The notes beneath the pieces are model-generated. The model was not told the DNA's origin. It did no database searches and was given only the letters and a program-made list of their open reading frames with translations. The position numbers were made by a program, and so were the translations under genes. A stretch of 64,000 bases of DNA, from the NCBI GenBank assembly GCA_965216365.1, contig CBDCFT010000024.1, positions 1 to 64,000 of the forward strand, written 5' to 3'. This document shows positions 44,584 to 53,145 of this stretch, piece after piece (position 1 is the first letter of the stretch; every line of letters starts with the position of its first letter). Source of the DNA: CBDCFT01 sp965216365 (GTDB lineage Bacteria; Pseudomonadota; Gammaproteobacteria; Arenicellales; CBDCFT01).

Positions 44584-45552
44584 TTGCCGACGCCAATCGA
44601 TTCTTTGCCTAATCTCACCAGACAATGTGCCGGGGCGCAGCTGTTTATCAAACGCGACGACTGCACCGGTCTCGCTTTTGGCGGCAACAAAGTACGTCAA
44701 CTGGAATTTTACCTCGGCGACGCGCAAGCCAAATCCGCTGACACCGTTTTAATTACCGGCGCAGTGCAATCAAACTTTGTGCGACTGGCCGTCGCCGCTG
44801 CGCGCAAACTCGCTATGGATGCCCATGTGCAACTGGAAGATCGCGTACCGGGAAAAAACAACATCTATCACAAATCGGGCAACGCGTTGCTGAATAAAAT
44901 TATGGGTGCCACGGTATATCACTACCCCGAGGGCGAGGATGAGACAGGTGCAGACGCTGAATTGCATAGAATAGCCGACCAACTGCGCAAACAAGGACGT
45001 ACTCCTTATATCATTCCACTATCGCCCGGTCATACGCCACTGGGGGCGTTAGGTTATGTTGATGCAGCGCGGGAAATTCTCCAACAATGCGAAACTACCG
45101 GGCTACAATTTGACCGGATTTCCGTCGCCTCGGGCAGCGGTCACACCCATGGCGGACTGTTATTTGGACTCCGGGCACTCGGCTCACAAGTTAAGGTAAC
45201 AGGTGTATGCGTTAGGCGTGATGCTAACGTTCAGTTCGAACGCATCAAAACACGCTGCGCGGAAATTGCCGAACTGCTGCAAACCGGTAACCCGGTAACC
45301 GACGATGACATCGTGACTAATGATAAATTTTTCGCACCAGGTTACGGGCTAATTGGCGGCACGGTGCGCCAGGCTATCAACCTCGCGGCCAATCAAGAAG
45401 CCATCCTGGTCGACCCGGTGTACACTGCGAAAACCATGACTTTTTTTATTGCTCAAGCACACAAATCCTCAAATGAGGAAAATCATTTAATGATCCACAC
45501 CGGTGGCACACCGGCATTGTTTGCTTATCAGTCGGAATTTATCGGCGATTGA
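44584..45552 (+). CDS. D-cysteine desulfhydrase / ACC deaminase family PLP enzyme
   Basis: 322 residues from the TTG at 44584. The fold-type II PLP site is clear: FIKRDDCTGLAFGGNKVRQLEFYL with the PLP lysine, GAVQSNFVRLAVAAA, SGSGHTHGG for phosphate binding and HTGGTPALFAY at the end. It converts D-cysteine (or a related beta-substituted D-amino acid) to pyruvate, ammonia and sulfide. Conserved N-terminal sequence (ILDELPRTRLGH) continues in frame upstream to the CCCC at 44539-44542. Dropping one C there would join it to an ATG at 44519 and add about 20 residues, so the true start is probably 44519. Confidence 0.85.
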   Translation: MPTPIDSLPNLTRQCAGAQLFIKRDDCTGLAFGGNKVRQLEFYLGDAQAKSADTVLITGAVQSNFVRLAVAAARKLAMDAHVQLEDRVPGKNNIYHKSGNALLNKIMGATVYHYPEGEDETGADAELHRIADQLRKQGRTPYIIPLSPGHTPLGALGYVDAAREILQQCETTGLQFDRISVASGSGHTHGGLLFGLRALGSQVKVTGVCVRRDANVQFERIKTRCAEIAELLQTGNPVTDDDIVTNDKFFAPGYGLIGGTVRQAINLAANQEAILVDPVYTAKTMTFFIAQAHKSSNEENHLMIHTGGTPALFAYQSEFIGD

Positions 45553-45557
45553 AATTG

Positions 45558-46487
45558 CTACAATTTTTCGAGTTCCGATTTTAAAAACCGGCAAACCGCG
45601 TTCAATCCCGCTTTATCCGTACCGCTGTAACCCGCGACCTGTTCGGCTACGGTGTTGTAGTTGGTATTGACGTTGATGTCATAGGTGAAGGTATTGCCCT
45701 CGCCATCCTGAATCATTTCAACACCGGCAATCTCGATCTCATGCTGTCTAGTCAGTGACAGATATTGTGTCAAGTGTGGTGGTTGAAACCCTTGCAGAAT
45801 TTCAAACATGGTTTTAGCAGACGATTTACCCGCTTCACAAAAATCCGCCGGACACAATTCAAATCCGGTTCGGGTATCGACCTTAACCGAATAAAGCAAC
45901 TCGCCTCCAACGAATTCGTTACGCACAATAAACGGCTCTTTTGCCTGGATATACTCTTGTATCAAAATCGTGCCGTCAGGACTCGAATTAATTGCATGCT
46001 CCAGTTTTTCGACTAGCGATGACATATCAGACACCAATTCGACATCTTCGCCTTTTCCACCCCGATTCGGTTTTATGATAAATGGTAGTGGCAACCGCTC
46101 AATTTGACTCATGACCGCATCAATCGAATCCTTACCGGTCACAACTATGGTATTCGGAACTGGCACACCCACACTCTTCAACGCCAGATACTGCTCCGCC
46201 TTACTCAGTTCAAGATTTAATGCTTTTGAGCCATTTATTATCCGTCGATCGTGGGATTCCAGCCAATGCACAAGCGTGCGTGCATAGTCCGCCGCAAGCA
46301 CATTGCCACGACTGTGCGCTGACGCACTCATGCGCACATAGAAAACTCCGTGGGGTGGCTTAGAGTCAATGTCTATGACACCGCCGCTCAAATCCCAGAA
46401 TTCATACTCGACATCCAATGCTGTCAAGGCTTTGGAGTAAGTACCAACCCACTCGGGATTTTCATGCAGTATGAATATTTTTGACAT
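45558..46487 (-). CDS. RimK-like ATP-grasp ligase
   Basis: 309 residues from the ATG at 46487; a TTG at 46490 is also possible. ATP-grasp signs are FIIKPNRGGKGEDVELV (nucleotide-binding loop, about 140-156), ILIQEYI, and a C-terminal metal site with EMIQDGEGNTFTYDINVNTNYN. Members join amino acids or small acids through acyl-phosphates, for example glutamate ligation to proteins or peptides. The substrate is not evident. It starts 7 bp after the AlkB stop and is the last gene of a tight three-gene unit. Confidence 0.83.
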   Translation of the reverse strand: MSKIFILHENPEWVGTYSKALTALDVEYEFWDLSGGVIDIDSKPPHGVFYVRMSASAHSRGNVLAADYARTLVHWLESHDRRIINGSKALNLELSKAEQYLALKSVGVPVPNTIVVTGKDSIDAVMSQIERLPLPFIIKPNRGGKGEDVELVSDMSSLVEKLEHAINSSPDGTILIQEYIQAKEPFIVRNEFVGGELLYSVKVDTRTGFELCPADFCEAGKSSAKTMFEILQGFQPPHLTQYLSLTRQHEIEIAGVEMIQDGEGNTFTYDINVNTNYNTVAEQVAGYSGTDKAGLNAVCRFLKSELEKL

Positions 46488-46494
46488 CAAACAT

Positions 46495-47136
46495 TCATGC
46501 CTTTGTTTTATTCGGGATAGGTTTTTTCTTAATCATGCGAAATGTCAGGTTTATTCTTGGCCCTGCCTGTTTGCGGGTCTTGGGAACACAATGCCGCCAA
46601 TTATGTTGTGTTTCGCCGGTCATCACTAACAACGAACCGTGCTGCAGGATTATTTCCGTTGGTTTTCGCATTTTTTGTTTTTTGTGTCGCAAAACGAAAC
46701 GGCGTGTCTCACCGAGACTCAACGATGCGATCACGGGATTCGACCCCAATTCCGCTTCATTGTCGCTGTGCCAACCCATGCTATCGTTGCCGTCACGATA
46801 CAGATTTGCCAGCACGCTGTTAAATCGATATTGAGTTTGCTGTTCGATAAAGTATTTAATTTCCGATAATCCGTCAAACCACGGCAACGGTTGGTTAGTT
46901 ATTCCGCTATAGGTATAGACCGCATCCGCATCACCGTACCAGGCCGCCATGCGCGGCGATTTGATTTCTTTTCCATAAATCTTAACGCGGGGGACATGCC
47001 AGATTATTGTTCTACGCAATGATTCAAAATAGTTATCGGCTTCGCTGCCCGGCAAAAAGTCCGACCAGTAATATAGTTCGCCATCGATGATGGGAATATC
47101 CGGCCACTGGTTAGTTAACGCCGACCGGGCAAACAT
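46495..47136 (-). CDS. AlkB-like 2-oxoglutarate/Fe(II) dioxygenase
   Basis: 213 residues from the ATG at 47136 (a TTG three bases up is possible). The metal site is WHSDNE (about 121-126) with the distal His in NWRHCVPK, and the 2-oxoglutarate arginines lie in PRINLTFR. YRDGNDSMGWHSDNEAELG and SLSLGETRRFVLRHK match the ALKBH2/3-like DNA repair group. It removes alkyl lesions from DNA or RNA. The ATG overlaps the stop of the preceding gene by one base (TGATG), indicating coupling. Confidence 0.92.
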   Translation of the reverse strand: MFARSALTNQWPDIPIIDGELYYWSDFLPGSEADNYFESLRRTIIWHVPRVKIYGKEIKSPRMAAWYGDADAVYTYSGITNQPLPWFDGLSEIKYFIEQQTQYRFNSVLANLYRDGNDSMGWHSDNEAELGSNPVIASLSLGETRRFVLRHKKQKMRKPTEIILQHGSLLVMTGETQHNWRHCVPKTRKQAGPRINLTFRMIKKKPIPNKTKA

Positions 47137-47654
47137 CAATTGGACACATTAGCAGGACGGCGGTTACGTCGTCCTCCCTTACGCGACGGCCTGTGGTTAC
47201 TCGCGATGCGCGTTGCGATCAAACAATTCTCGTTAACAACACTATGGAAACAATGATCCGACAATCGCTCTTGCCATCCGTTCAACTCACCGGAATGACC
47301 CAGTAATACGATGAATCCACCCACCGGACTCATGTCGAAAACCGCCGTGAGTAATTCATCATGCAAGACCATGCTGTCAATAACGATTAATTCGAATCGA
47401 TGGTGACTCACGTCGCCCAAAAACGCAACACTGTCCTGGGCATGTACCGCGGCGCGAATGTCGGTACGGAACCTTTGTTCCAAAGCATCCATGTCTGGAT
47501 GCGAATTGACATTAACGATGAGTCGGCTGTACATATCCAGACCTTGCAGTATGACTTCACCGTAATCAATTGCCGCAGGGCCAACACTCAGCGCCACTGC
47601 GCCGGGTTTTGACGCGGCTATAACCCGCAGCGTTTCGGCTATAGATTCATCCAT
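47136..47654 (-). CDS. Rossmann-like protein, possible degenerate methyltransferase
   Basis: 172 residues. The segment AVALSVGPAAIDYGEVILQGLDMYSRL followed by acidic, hydrophobic strands (FELIVIDSMV, GGFIVLLGH) looks like a class I methyltransferase core, but the glycine-rich motif I is weak. A strongly basic tail (PSRKGGRRNRRP) could bind nucleic acid. It is translationally coupled to the AlkB gene, so it may take part in nucleic-acid repair or modification. This is a tentative reading with no family I can name. Confidence 0.45.
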   Translation of the reverse strand: MDESIAETLRVIAASKPGAVALSVGPAAIDYGEVILQGLDMYSRLIVNVNSHPDMDALEQRFRTDIRAAVHAQDSVAFLGDVSHHRFELIVIDSMVLHDELLTAVFDMSPVGGFIVLLGHSGELNGWQERLSDHCFHSVVNENCLIATRIASNHRPSRKGGRRNRRPANVSN

Positions 47655-47704
47655 CTGATCAGGCTACGTTACACTCGCCCCAATTTGCCCCGGCATCGGT
47701 TTTC

Positions 47705-48427
47705 TCAGTACTGAGACTCGAGTATGCAATTAACAGGCACTTCGGTAACGGACGCCGAGTTCGGCAACGCCAAAACAGTGCAAACCAATCGGGCTATGTC
47801 TTCAGGGTTAATCATGTTCTCGCTCGGGAAATCAACATCAGCGGTCATATCGGTGGCGACATAACCCGGGCAGATAGCGGTAGCGCGAATACCGTGCTTC
47901 CAACCGGATTGTCGCGTTGCATGAGTCAGCGCCGCGGCGGCATGTTTGGTCATGGCGTAACCGGCGATCTGACCACTCTTTACCCGCTTGCCCGACAACG
48001 ACACAATATTTATTACTCTCCCGTTACCACTTTGTTTAAGATATGGAAAAGCAGCGCGGGTGAGACGCAATGGACTCTTGACATTAACTTCCCACATCTC
48101 ATCCAGCAGCGATTCATCCTGATCACCGTCAATATCGAAGGAATAAACAATTCCCGCGTTGTTAATAATTGCGTCGATGCGTTGAAACCTTTCGTTTGCA
48201 GTGCTCACCCAGTCACCGGCGGTTTGTTTGTCGCATGCGTCAAAATGACAAACCTGCATCCGCTCGGTGTCCCACTGCTCAACCATAGCTTGTGCGGATT
48301 CTGGATTTCGAACACCCAGACTCAGTGTGTAGCCATCGTCATACAAACGTTCAGCGATGGCGCAGCCGATACCACGATTGGCGCCGGATATGAGTACCAC
48401 TCGATTGTGCGGGGACAGTGTTGTCAT
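47705..48427 (-). CDS. Short-chain dehydrogenase/reductase
   Basis: 240 residues of a classical SDR. The cofactor motif GANRGIGCAIAERL is at about 15-28, NNAG at about 89-92, the catalytic Ser in NIVSLSG, and Y-x3-K as YAMTKHA (about 153-159). The lack of an acidic residue after the second beta strand leaves NAD or NADP preference open. The substrate is not evident. It lies 24 bp downstream of the gamma-glutamyltransferase-like gene on the same strand, so the two may be co-transcribed. Confidence 0.9.
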   Translation of the reverse strand: MTTLSPHNRVVLISGANRGIGCAIAERLYDDGYTLSLGVRNPESAQAMVEQWDTERMQVCHFDACDKQTAGDWVSTANERFQRIDAIINNAGIVYSFDIDGDQDESLLDEMWEVNVKSPLRLTRAAFPYLKQSGNGRVINIVSLSGKRVKSGQIAGYAMTKHAAAALTHATRQSGWKHGIRATAICPGYVATDMTADVDFPSENMINPEDIARLVCTVLALPNSASVTEVPVNCILESQY

Positions 48428-48451
48428 TTTGTTTATTTCAATTTGAGAAAC

Positions 48452-50032
48452 TCATTCCGGCTCAGCCCATGCCGCCGCCCGCGGCGAGACTACAAATGCG
48501 GCGCCGGTATTTTGTCTGCTTTCGGGATCATGACAAACCGCGCTAGGACAAGCAAACGGGTTGGGATAAACCCCATTTGGCAGAAGCCGGGTCCGATATG
48601 CCGATGACAAGGCGATAATAACGTCTTGGGGTAATACACTATCGACACTGACTGTATCGGTTCCACTCACATCCAGACGCGGTTGATGAATAGCCGCATC
48701 CAGCGGCATGTGATAATCGGTCAGAAACGAAATCAACTGGAACACCGCCGGCATGATACGCCGCCCACCGGCCGCGCCGAGCGCAAACCGCTTACCGTCA
48801 TCGCGTAACAGAATCACAGGGCACATATTGGACAACGGACGCTTGTTGGGGGCGATTGAATTCGGCCGATCCGGTCGCGGATCGAACCACATGATACCGT
48901 TATTCATCAAAATACCGGTGCGTGGCAATGTAACCTTCGACCCGAACAACGACAACAACGTAATCGTCAGGGCCACGACATTGCCTTCGCGATCCGCGAC
49001 ATTGATATGCGTAGTGCATGAGGGCGCAGCCGTGTCCGGTACATCGCCGACATAGGCCAACCGGTGTTCGTAAGCATCGAACAAACTCCTGGCATAAGCA
49101 TCGTAGGTTTCTCGGTTGGGTGTATGAGCAACCGCCGACAGATTTTCAGTCAACGACGACAATGCATAACGCAACGTCGGCCCGGCGGTGAGACCCGGCA
49201 CGATGTCTATCTCGGCATCGCGATAACGGCTGCGTTCCACCTCCGATATATGGGGCCGGTACGCGGCCAGGTCATCGGCGCAAAGCTGGATTCCCAGCGC
49301 GCCGGCATCCGCCAGAATATCTTTCGCTATCGCGCCGGTATAAAAATCGGCCGCACCTGCCTGTGCCAGGCGGTGTAAGGTATCTGCCAGATTACCTAGA
49401 GGAATGCTGGGTAACGGCCCTGCCCACTCGCCCACCGGTACAAAGCCGTGGGGTAAAAACACCTGTTTGCTATCCGGATAATTTGCCAGGTCACGCGCAG
49501 CGGAGGCGATTTTCAAGGTCGAATACCAATCCACCTGTAGACCCTTGTTCGCGAGGCCGATTGCCGGCGCCAGCACTTCCTGCCAGGAACGTGTACCGAA
49601 AGAGTCGAGTGCCTGGGCGAGTCCCGCCACCATACCAGGCACCGCCACCGAATACGGCCCCCGGATATTGCGATGATCGTGCACAGCCGGCCAACTAAAC
49701 AGATCAGGGCCGGTACCTTCGGTCAACGGATAATTTTCGGTATCCAGGGTAACTGAAGATTTAACGCCAAACTCAATGGCGTAACTGCGGTGTTCACGAG
49801 CCAGATAAACCACCATGTAACCACCGCCACCCATCCCACTCATCCACGGTTCGACAGTGCCGATGGCAAATCCCGCCGCGACTGCGGCATCGATCGCATT
49901 GCCGCCCTGGGCAAGAATGGCGGCACCGGCTTTGGATGCCGATGCATGCTGGGTGACAACGATACCGCGCGATGTATTAATCGCAGGTTTGCGGATAGAC
50001 CAGGATTCGGAAAGAGAATTTAACGATGACAC
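48452..50032 (-). CDS. Gamma-glutamyltransferase family protein
   Basis: 526 residues from a GTG; no clear Shine-Dalgarno, so the start is uncertain. It belongs to the Ntn-hydrolase family: GGNAIDAAVAAGFAIGTVEPWMSGMGGGGYMVVY near the N-terminus and the autoprocessing threonine in SCTTHINVADREGNVVALT (about residue 340), which becomes the catalytic N-terminus of the small subunit. No signal peptide is seen, so it is probably cytoplasmic, unlike periplasmic GGT. Some members hydrolyse gamma-glutamyl or acyl-amino substrates. Neighbouring peptidase and P-loop genes suggest peptide catabolism. Confidence 0.87.
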   Translation of the reverse strand: MSSLNSLSESWSIRKPAINTSRGIVVTQHASASKAGAAILAQGGNAIDAAVAAGFAIGTVEPWMSGMGGGGYMVVYLAREHRSYAIEFGVKSSVTLDTENYPLTEGTGPDLFSWPAVHDHRNIRGPYSVAVPGMVAGLAQALDSFGTRSWQEVLAPAIGLANKGLQVDWYSTLKIASAARDLANYPDSKQVFLPHGFVPVGEWAGPLPSIPLGNLADTLHRLAQAGAADFYTGAIAKDILADAGALGIQLCADDLAAYRPHISEVERSRYRDAEIDIVPGLTAGPTLRYALSSLTENLSAVAHTPNRETYDAYARSLFDAYEHRLAYVGDVPDTAAPSCTTHINVADREGNVVALTITLLSLFGSKVTLPRTGILMNNGIMWFDPRPDRPNSIAPNKRPLSNMCPVILLRDDGKRFALGAAGGRRIMPAVFQLISFLTDYHMPLDAAIHQPRLDVSGTDTVSVDSVLPQDVIIALSSAYRTRLLPNGVYPNPFACPSAVCHDPESRQNTGAAFVVSPRAAAWAEPE

Positions 50033-50142
50033 TATTCAATTTATTTTTATGGTGGATAAATAAAAGTCTATCCTGAGCGCGCTGCATTAGCAAAGTAAAA
50101 ATATTTTTCACATCGATACGCTCGTGGATTGCAAATAAATTG

Positions 50143-51162
50143 TCAGTGTGTTGAAAGTTTTTCCCTCAATAGCTCAGCTAGTTCCGGCGTGGACGACGGC
50201 TGCATTAAATTCAAAGCCCGCACGTCGGTAAGCTTCTTGACCAGGGATATGGCGGCGTCAGTGTTGGCGGCCGGACCTGAAACCAGATCCGGTTGAAATT
50301 CGAAAGCCGCCTGTACTCCGGCTACCGCATAAGGGTCGGACGCACACAATATCGTGCAACGAACATTATCGCGAATTGCTTCAATGGCAGTCGCGCCGTT
50401 ATAAGGCTCGAGCGGCGAAGCACCCGCCTCCGCTACCAGCACGTCCGCTTCGATTGAGGCAATGCGCGACAATAACTGACGCAAGCGATTACGGTACTCG
50501 TCCGGATCACACACCGTCGAAGGTAACCCGGCGTCGACAAAATCAAAAATGTGATCGGCCCCCGCATCGCTGAAACTCAGCACGTCCCGATAGCGCCCGG
50601 CACCGGTTAGCTTCGCGCCCACTACCGAGTATCCGCTGCGTTTGAGTTCGTGAATAACCACACGACCGGTCGTGGTCTTACCCGCCGACATGGAAGTGCC
50701 GACCAACAACACTACTGGCGTCTCAAGCTTGCGCTCTTGAACAGTCGGAACAAAATCCCGCATGTTGAGTTTCGAACCATTGCGGGTGACATGGCCCAAA
50801 TACCTGAGCGACATGAACTTCGGTATTAAAGGCGATATCGATGTTGTTTTGCCGAGCAATCCCGCGCTGGTCAGCGCATCCATGCAAAGATCGTCACCGA
50901 TTGCGTCCCATGCACCTACACCCACGAGCGTAGCGGTGCGCTCGCCGAATGCGCCAACTAATTTATCGCCAGACATAGTTTCCATCATACGCCCGGTGTT
51001 TAATTCAAGAACATAAGACTGACCGCGTACACCGGTCACCTCCGCTTGTACATAATCGCCCATTTCCCAGTGTTCGCGTGCCAGTAATTCCACATCAAAC
51101 GGTTTGTGCTCAAGATCCGTAATGCGGGTCAGGGACGGAAAAAAACAGCGCTGCTGATGCAT
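50143..51162 (-). CDS. DUF1611-like P-loop NTPase
   Basis: 339 residues. The C-terminal half (from about 148) has the P-loop GTSMSAGKTTTGR and later VLVAEAGASPLEP, as in dethiobiotin-synthetase-like and DUF1611 proteins. The N-terminal half has GVGAWDAIGD and beta-rich sequence. DUF1611 members are often encoded beside dipeptide epimerases and peptidases, and some act on D-amino-acid metabolism; here an M20 peptidase gene and a GGT-family gene flank it. GGAGG lies six bases before the ATG. The reaction is unknown. Confidence 0.65.
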   Translation of the reverse strand: MHQQRCFFPSLTRITDLEHKPFDVELLAREHWEMGDYVQAEVTGVRGQSYVLELNTGRMMETMSGDKLVGAFGERTATLVGVGAWDAIGDDLCMDALTSAGLLGKTTSISPLIPKFMSLRYLGHVTRNGSKLNMRDFVPTVQERKLETPVVLLVGTSMSAGKTTTGRVVIHELKRSGYSVVGAKLTGAGRYRDVLSFSDAGADHIFDFVDAGLPSTVCDPDEYRNRLRQLLSRIASIEADVLVAEAGASPLEPYNGATAIEAIRDNVRCTILCASDPYAVAGVQAAFEFQPDLVSGPAANTDAAISLVKKLTDVRALNLMQPSSTPELAELLREKLSTH

Positions 51163-51208
51163 GATTTACCTCCTCTTCGACAGGGTGGCTTGTTCTGTTA
51201 TCTCGTTT

Positions 51209-52372
51209 CTAATTCGATAAGTCGTTTAGCGATGGTGCGGCCAGCAACAAGGCGAGCAACGCCGCGCGTTCAATGGTTTTGTCGACGTAAAGGAATTCGT
51301 GGTGAGCGTGGGCGCCGTCACCTACTGCACCGAGACCGTCCAGCGTCGCGGTAAAAGTGCTGGTCAGGTTTCCGTCAGAACCCCCACCTGCCGTGCCCTG
51401 TTCCAGATTCAAACCTATTTTTTCACCAAGATCCAAAGCCAGTTTCCATAGCGATTGATTGCGTTGATTCGACTCCATTGGTGGACGCCCTATCGCGCCG
51501 TCGATCTCAAGACTGACCCCTGGCGTCGCGGGTTTGAGCGAAAGAATGGCCTGTTCAACCCGCTCAGCATCCGCTTGCGTCAACACACGAACATCCACTA
51601 CCGCCCTGCTTTCGGGGGCTATCACATTTGGTCGTAAACCGCCGTCCACCGTTCCGACATTAACCGTGATGCCCTTGTCCGCGTCGTTGAGGGCGAACAG
51701 GCTTTGAATGACGTGGGACATTTCCAGAATAGCGCTGGCGCCTGCTTCAGGATCAAGCCCGGCATGAGCCGCCTTGCCTTTGACCACAACGTGAAACCGG
51801 CCAACACCTTTGCGCGCAGTCTTGAGTTTTCCGTGCAATCCCAACGACGGTTCAAGGACGTACACGCGCTCCATGCATTGTGCCAGCCGGTAAATATGTT
51901 TACGGGATTCCCGGCTACCGATTTCCTCGTCGGAATTTAAAAACACGACTGGAGTAACGGGGAGATCAATAGCCAAAGCCCGCAGCGCCTTTAACGCAAA
52001 GATGATTTGAACAATACCGCCTTTCATGTCGTAGACACCCGGTCCGCGTATAACATTCTCTTCTACCTCGAAAGGCATCGCCGCCAGCGTGTCAACCGGC
52101 CAGACCGTATCGTAGTGCCCCAGTAAGAGCTGTACCGATCGATTTGTACGATTCATCGGGCGCGCATACAAATGCCCGCCGCTATCACGGCCACTCAAAC
52201 ATAACGGTTGGTAGTCCAATTCGGAAAACGCGTCGATTAACACGTCACGTACCTGTGTCTGGGTTTGTGGCGCATTAGAAGGTGATTCACATAGGGTTAG
52301 CGTTTTCAGTAAGGTAATAAACGCCTGCTCTTGATCACGTAAATAGCCGAGAATCTCGGGACCTGCCGTCAT
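51209..52372 (-). CDS. M20 family metallopeptidase (carboxypeptidase G2-like)
   Basis: 387 residues. Metal ligands of the di-zinc site can be traced: LLGHYDTVWP (about 83-92), YDMKGGI (about 115-121), NSDEEIGS (about 148-155) and the final DGAHAHHEF near the C-terminus. A dimerisation domain lies between. It removes a C-terminal or acyl amino acid from peptides or amides, and is closest to glutamate carboxypeptidases. Its stop lies 47 bp from the P-loop gene start on the same strand, and the flavin reductase gene lies 6 bp upstream. Confidence 0.88.
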   Translation of the reverse strand: MTAGPEILGYLRDQEQAFITLLKTLTLCESPSNAPQTQTQVRDVLIDAFSELDYQPLCLSGRDSGGHLYARPMNRTNRSVQLLLGHYDTVWPVDTLAAMPFEVEENVIRGPGVYDMKGGIVQIIFALKALRALAIDLPVTPVVFLNSDEEIGSRESRKHIYRLAQCMERVYVLEPSLGLHGKLKTARKGVGRFHVVVKGKAAHAGLDPEAGASAILEMSHVIQSLFALNDADKGITVNVGTVDGGLRPNVIAPESRAVVDVRVLTQADAERVEQAILSLKPATPGVSLEIDGAIGRPPMESNQRNQSLWKLALDLGEKIGLNLEQGTAGGGSDGNLTSTFTATLDGLGAVGDGAHAHHEFLYVDKTIERAALLALLLAAPSLNDLSN

Positions 52373-52378
52373 GTAGCG

Positions 52379-52987
52379 TTATTTTTTCATGCCGGCTGGA
52401 AATGGAAACGAATGGGTAGTATCGATAGTAGCGAACCGGCTGGGATGAAGATACGCCAGCAACGGTGCAGCATGAACGATATCTTGATCGTCTCGATCCT
52501 CACTGCGCAACGAATCCTCATGAACATGCACCGCAACAATGCGCCCGATAATTAAACTATTCACGCCCAGATCATCGACGATATTGTCCAGCTCACATTC
52601 GAAATACAGATAGCCCTGCTCGACAAACATGCCGTCAATCCTGGACGCCGGAAACTGATCAATCACGTCAACACTCGGTTTTTGTTCGTCATCACAACGT
52701 GGTGCCGCCGCAAGACTGGCTTCGAATACTTGCAACGGCCGCAGATAACTGACGGTAAAAACTTGCTCCCGTTTTATATTCTGATAAGTGTTGTGTCTCG
52801 GCGTACAGACAAATCCCAGGTGATTTTCCCAACTCAACGGCATTACCATGTGCTTGGGCGCAAGATCGTAACTGCCGTCTTGTTCCCGGCTACCGACTAA
52901 CACCAGCGGCGCAACCATGAACACCCGGTCCCAAATCGGTTGCGTGGTGTCGAGAGTGACGATGTGATTGTTTATGGTTTCTTGCAT
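52379..52987 (-). CDS. Flavin reductase family / FMN-binding split-barrel protein
   Basis: 202 residues. The flavin reductase-like domain (about 20-170) is shown by MVAPLVLVGSREQDGSYDLAPKHMVMPLSW, HNTYQNIKREQVFTVSYL and FECELDNIVDDLGVNSLIIGRIVAVHV. It binds FMN and may reduce flavin with NAD(P)H for a partner oxygenase. It is the first gene of a run that includes the M20 peptidase gene 6 bp downstream. No partner monooxygenase is visible. Confidence 0.83.
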   Translation of the reverse strand: MQETINNHIVTLDTTQPIWDRVFMVAPLVLVGSREQDGSYDLAPKHMVMPLSWENHLGFVCTPRHNTYQNIKREQVFTVSYLRPLQVFEASLAAAPRCDDEQKPSVDVIDQFPASRIDGMFVEQGYLYFECELDNIVDDLGVNSLIIGRIVAVHVHEDSLRSEDRDDQDIVHAAPLLAYLHPSRFATIDTTHSFPFPAGMKK

Positions 52988-53145
52988 GCTTAATTCCTGA
53001 GCACTAACACAACAGGCATTTTGTACGCTTGATTCGAAGCCTCAATTGATCTGCGTCAGGAATTGAGTGTATTCGGAGATCGACCCGGCACGCCGACACG
53101 AAAAACAGATTTCTCGCGCCAGTTTCAATGCAAGGTAAAACTGGG

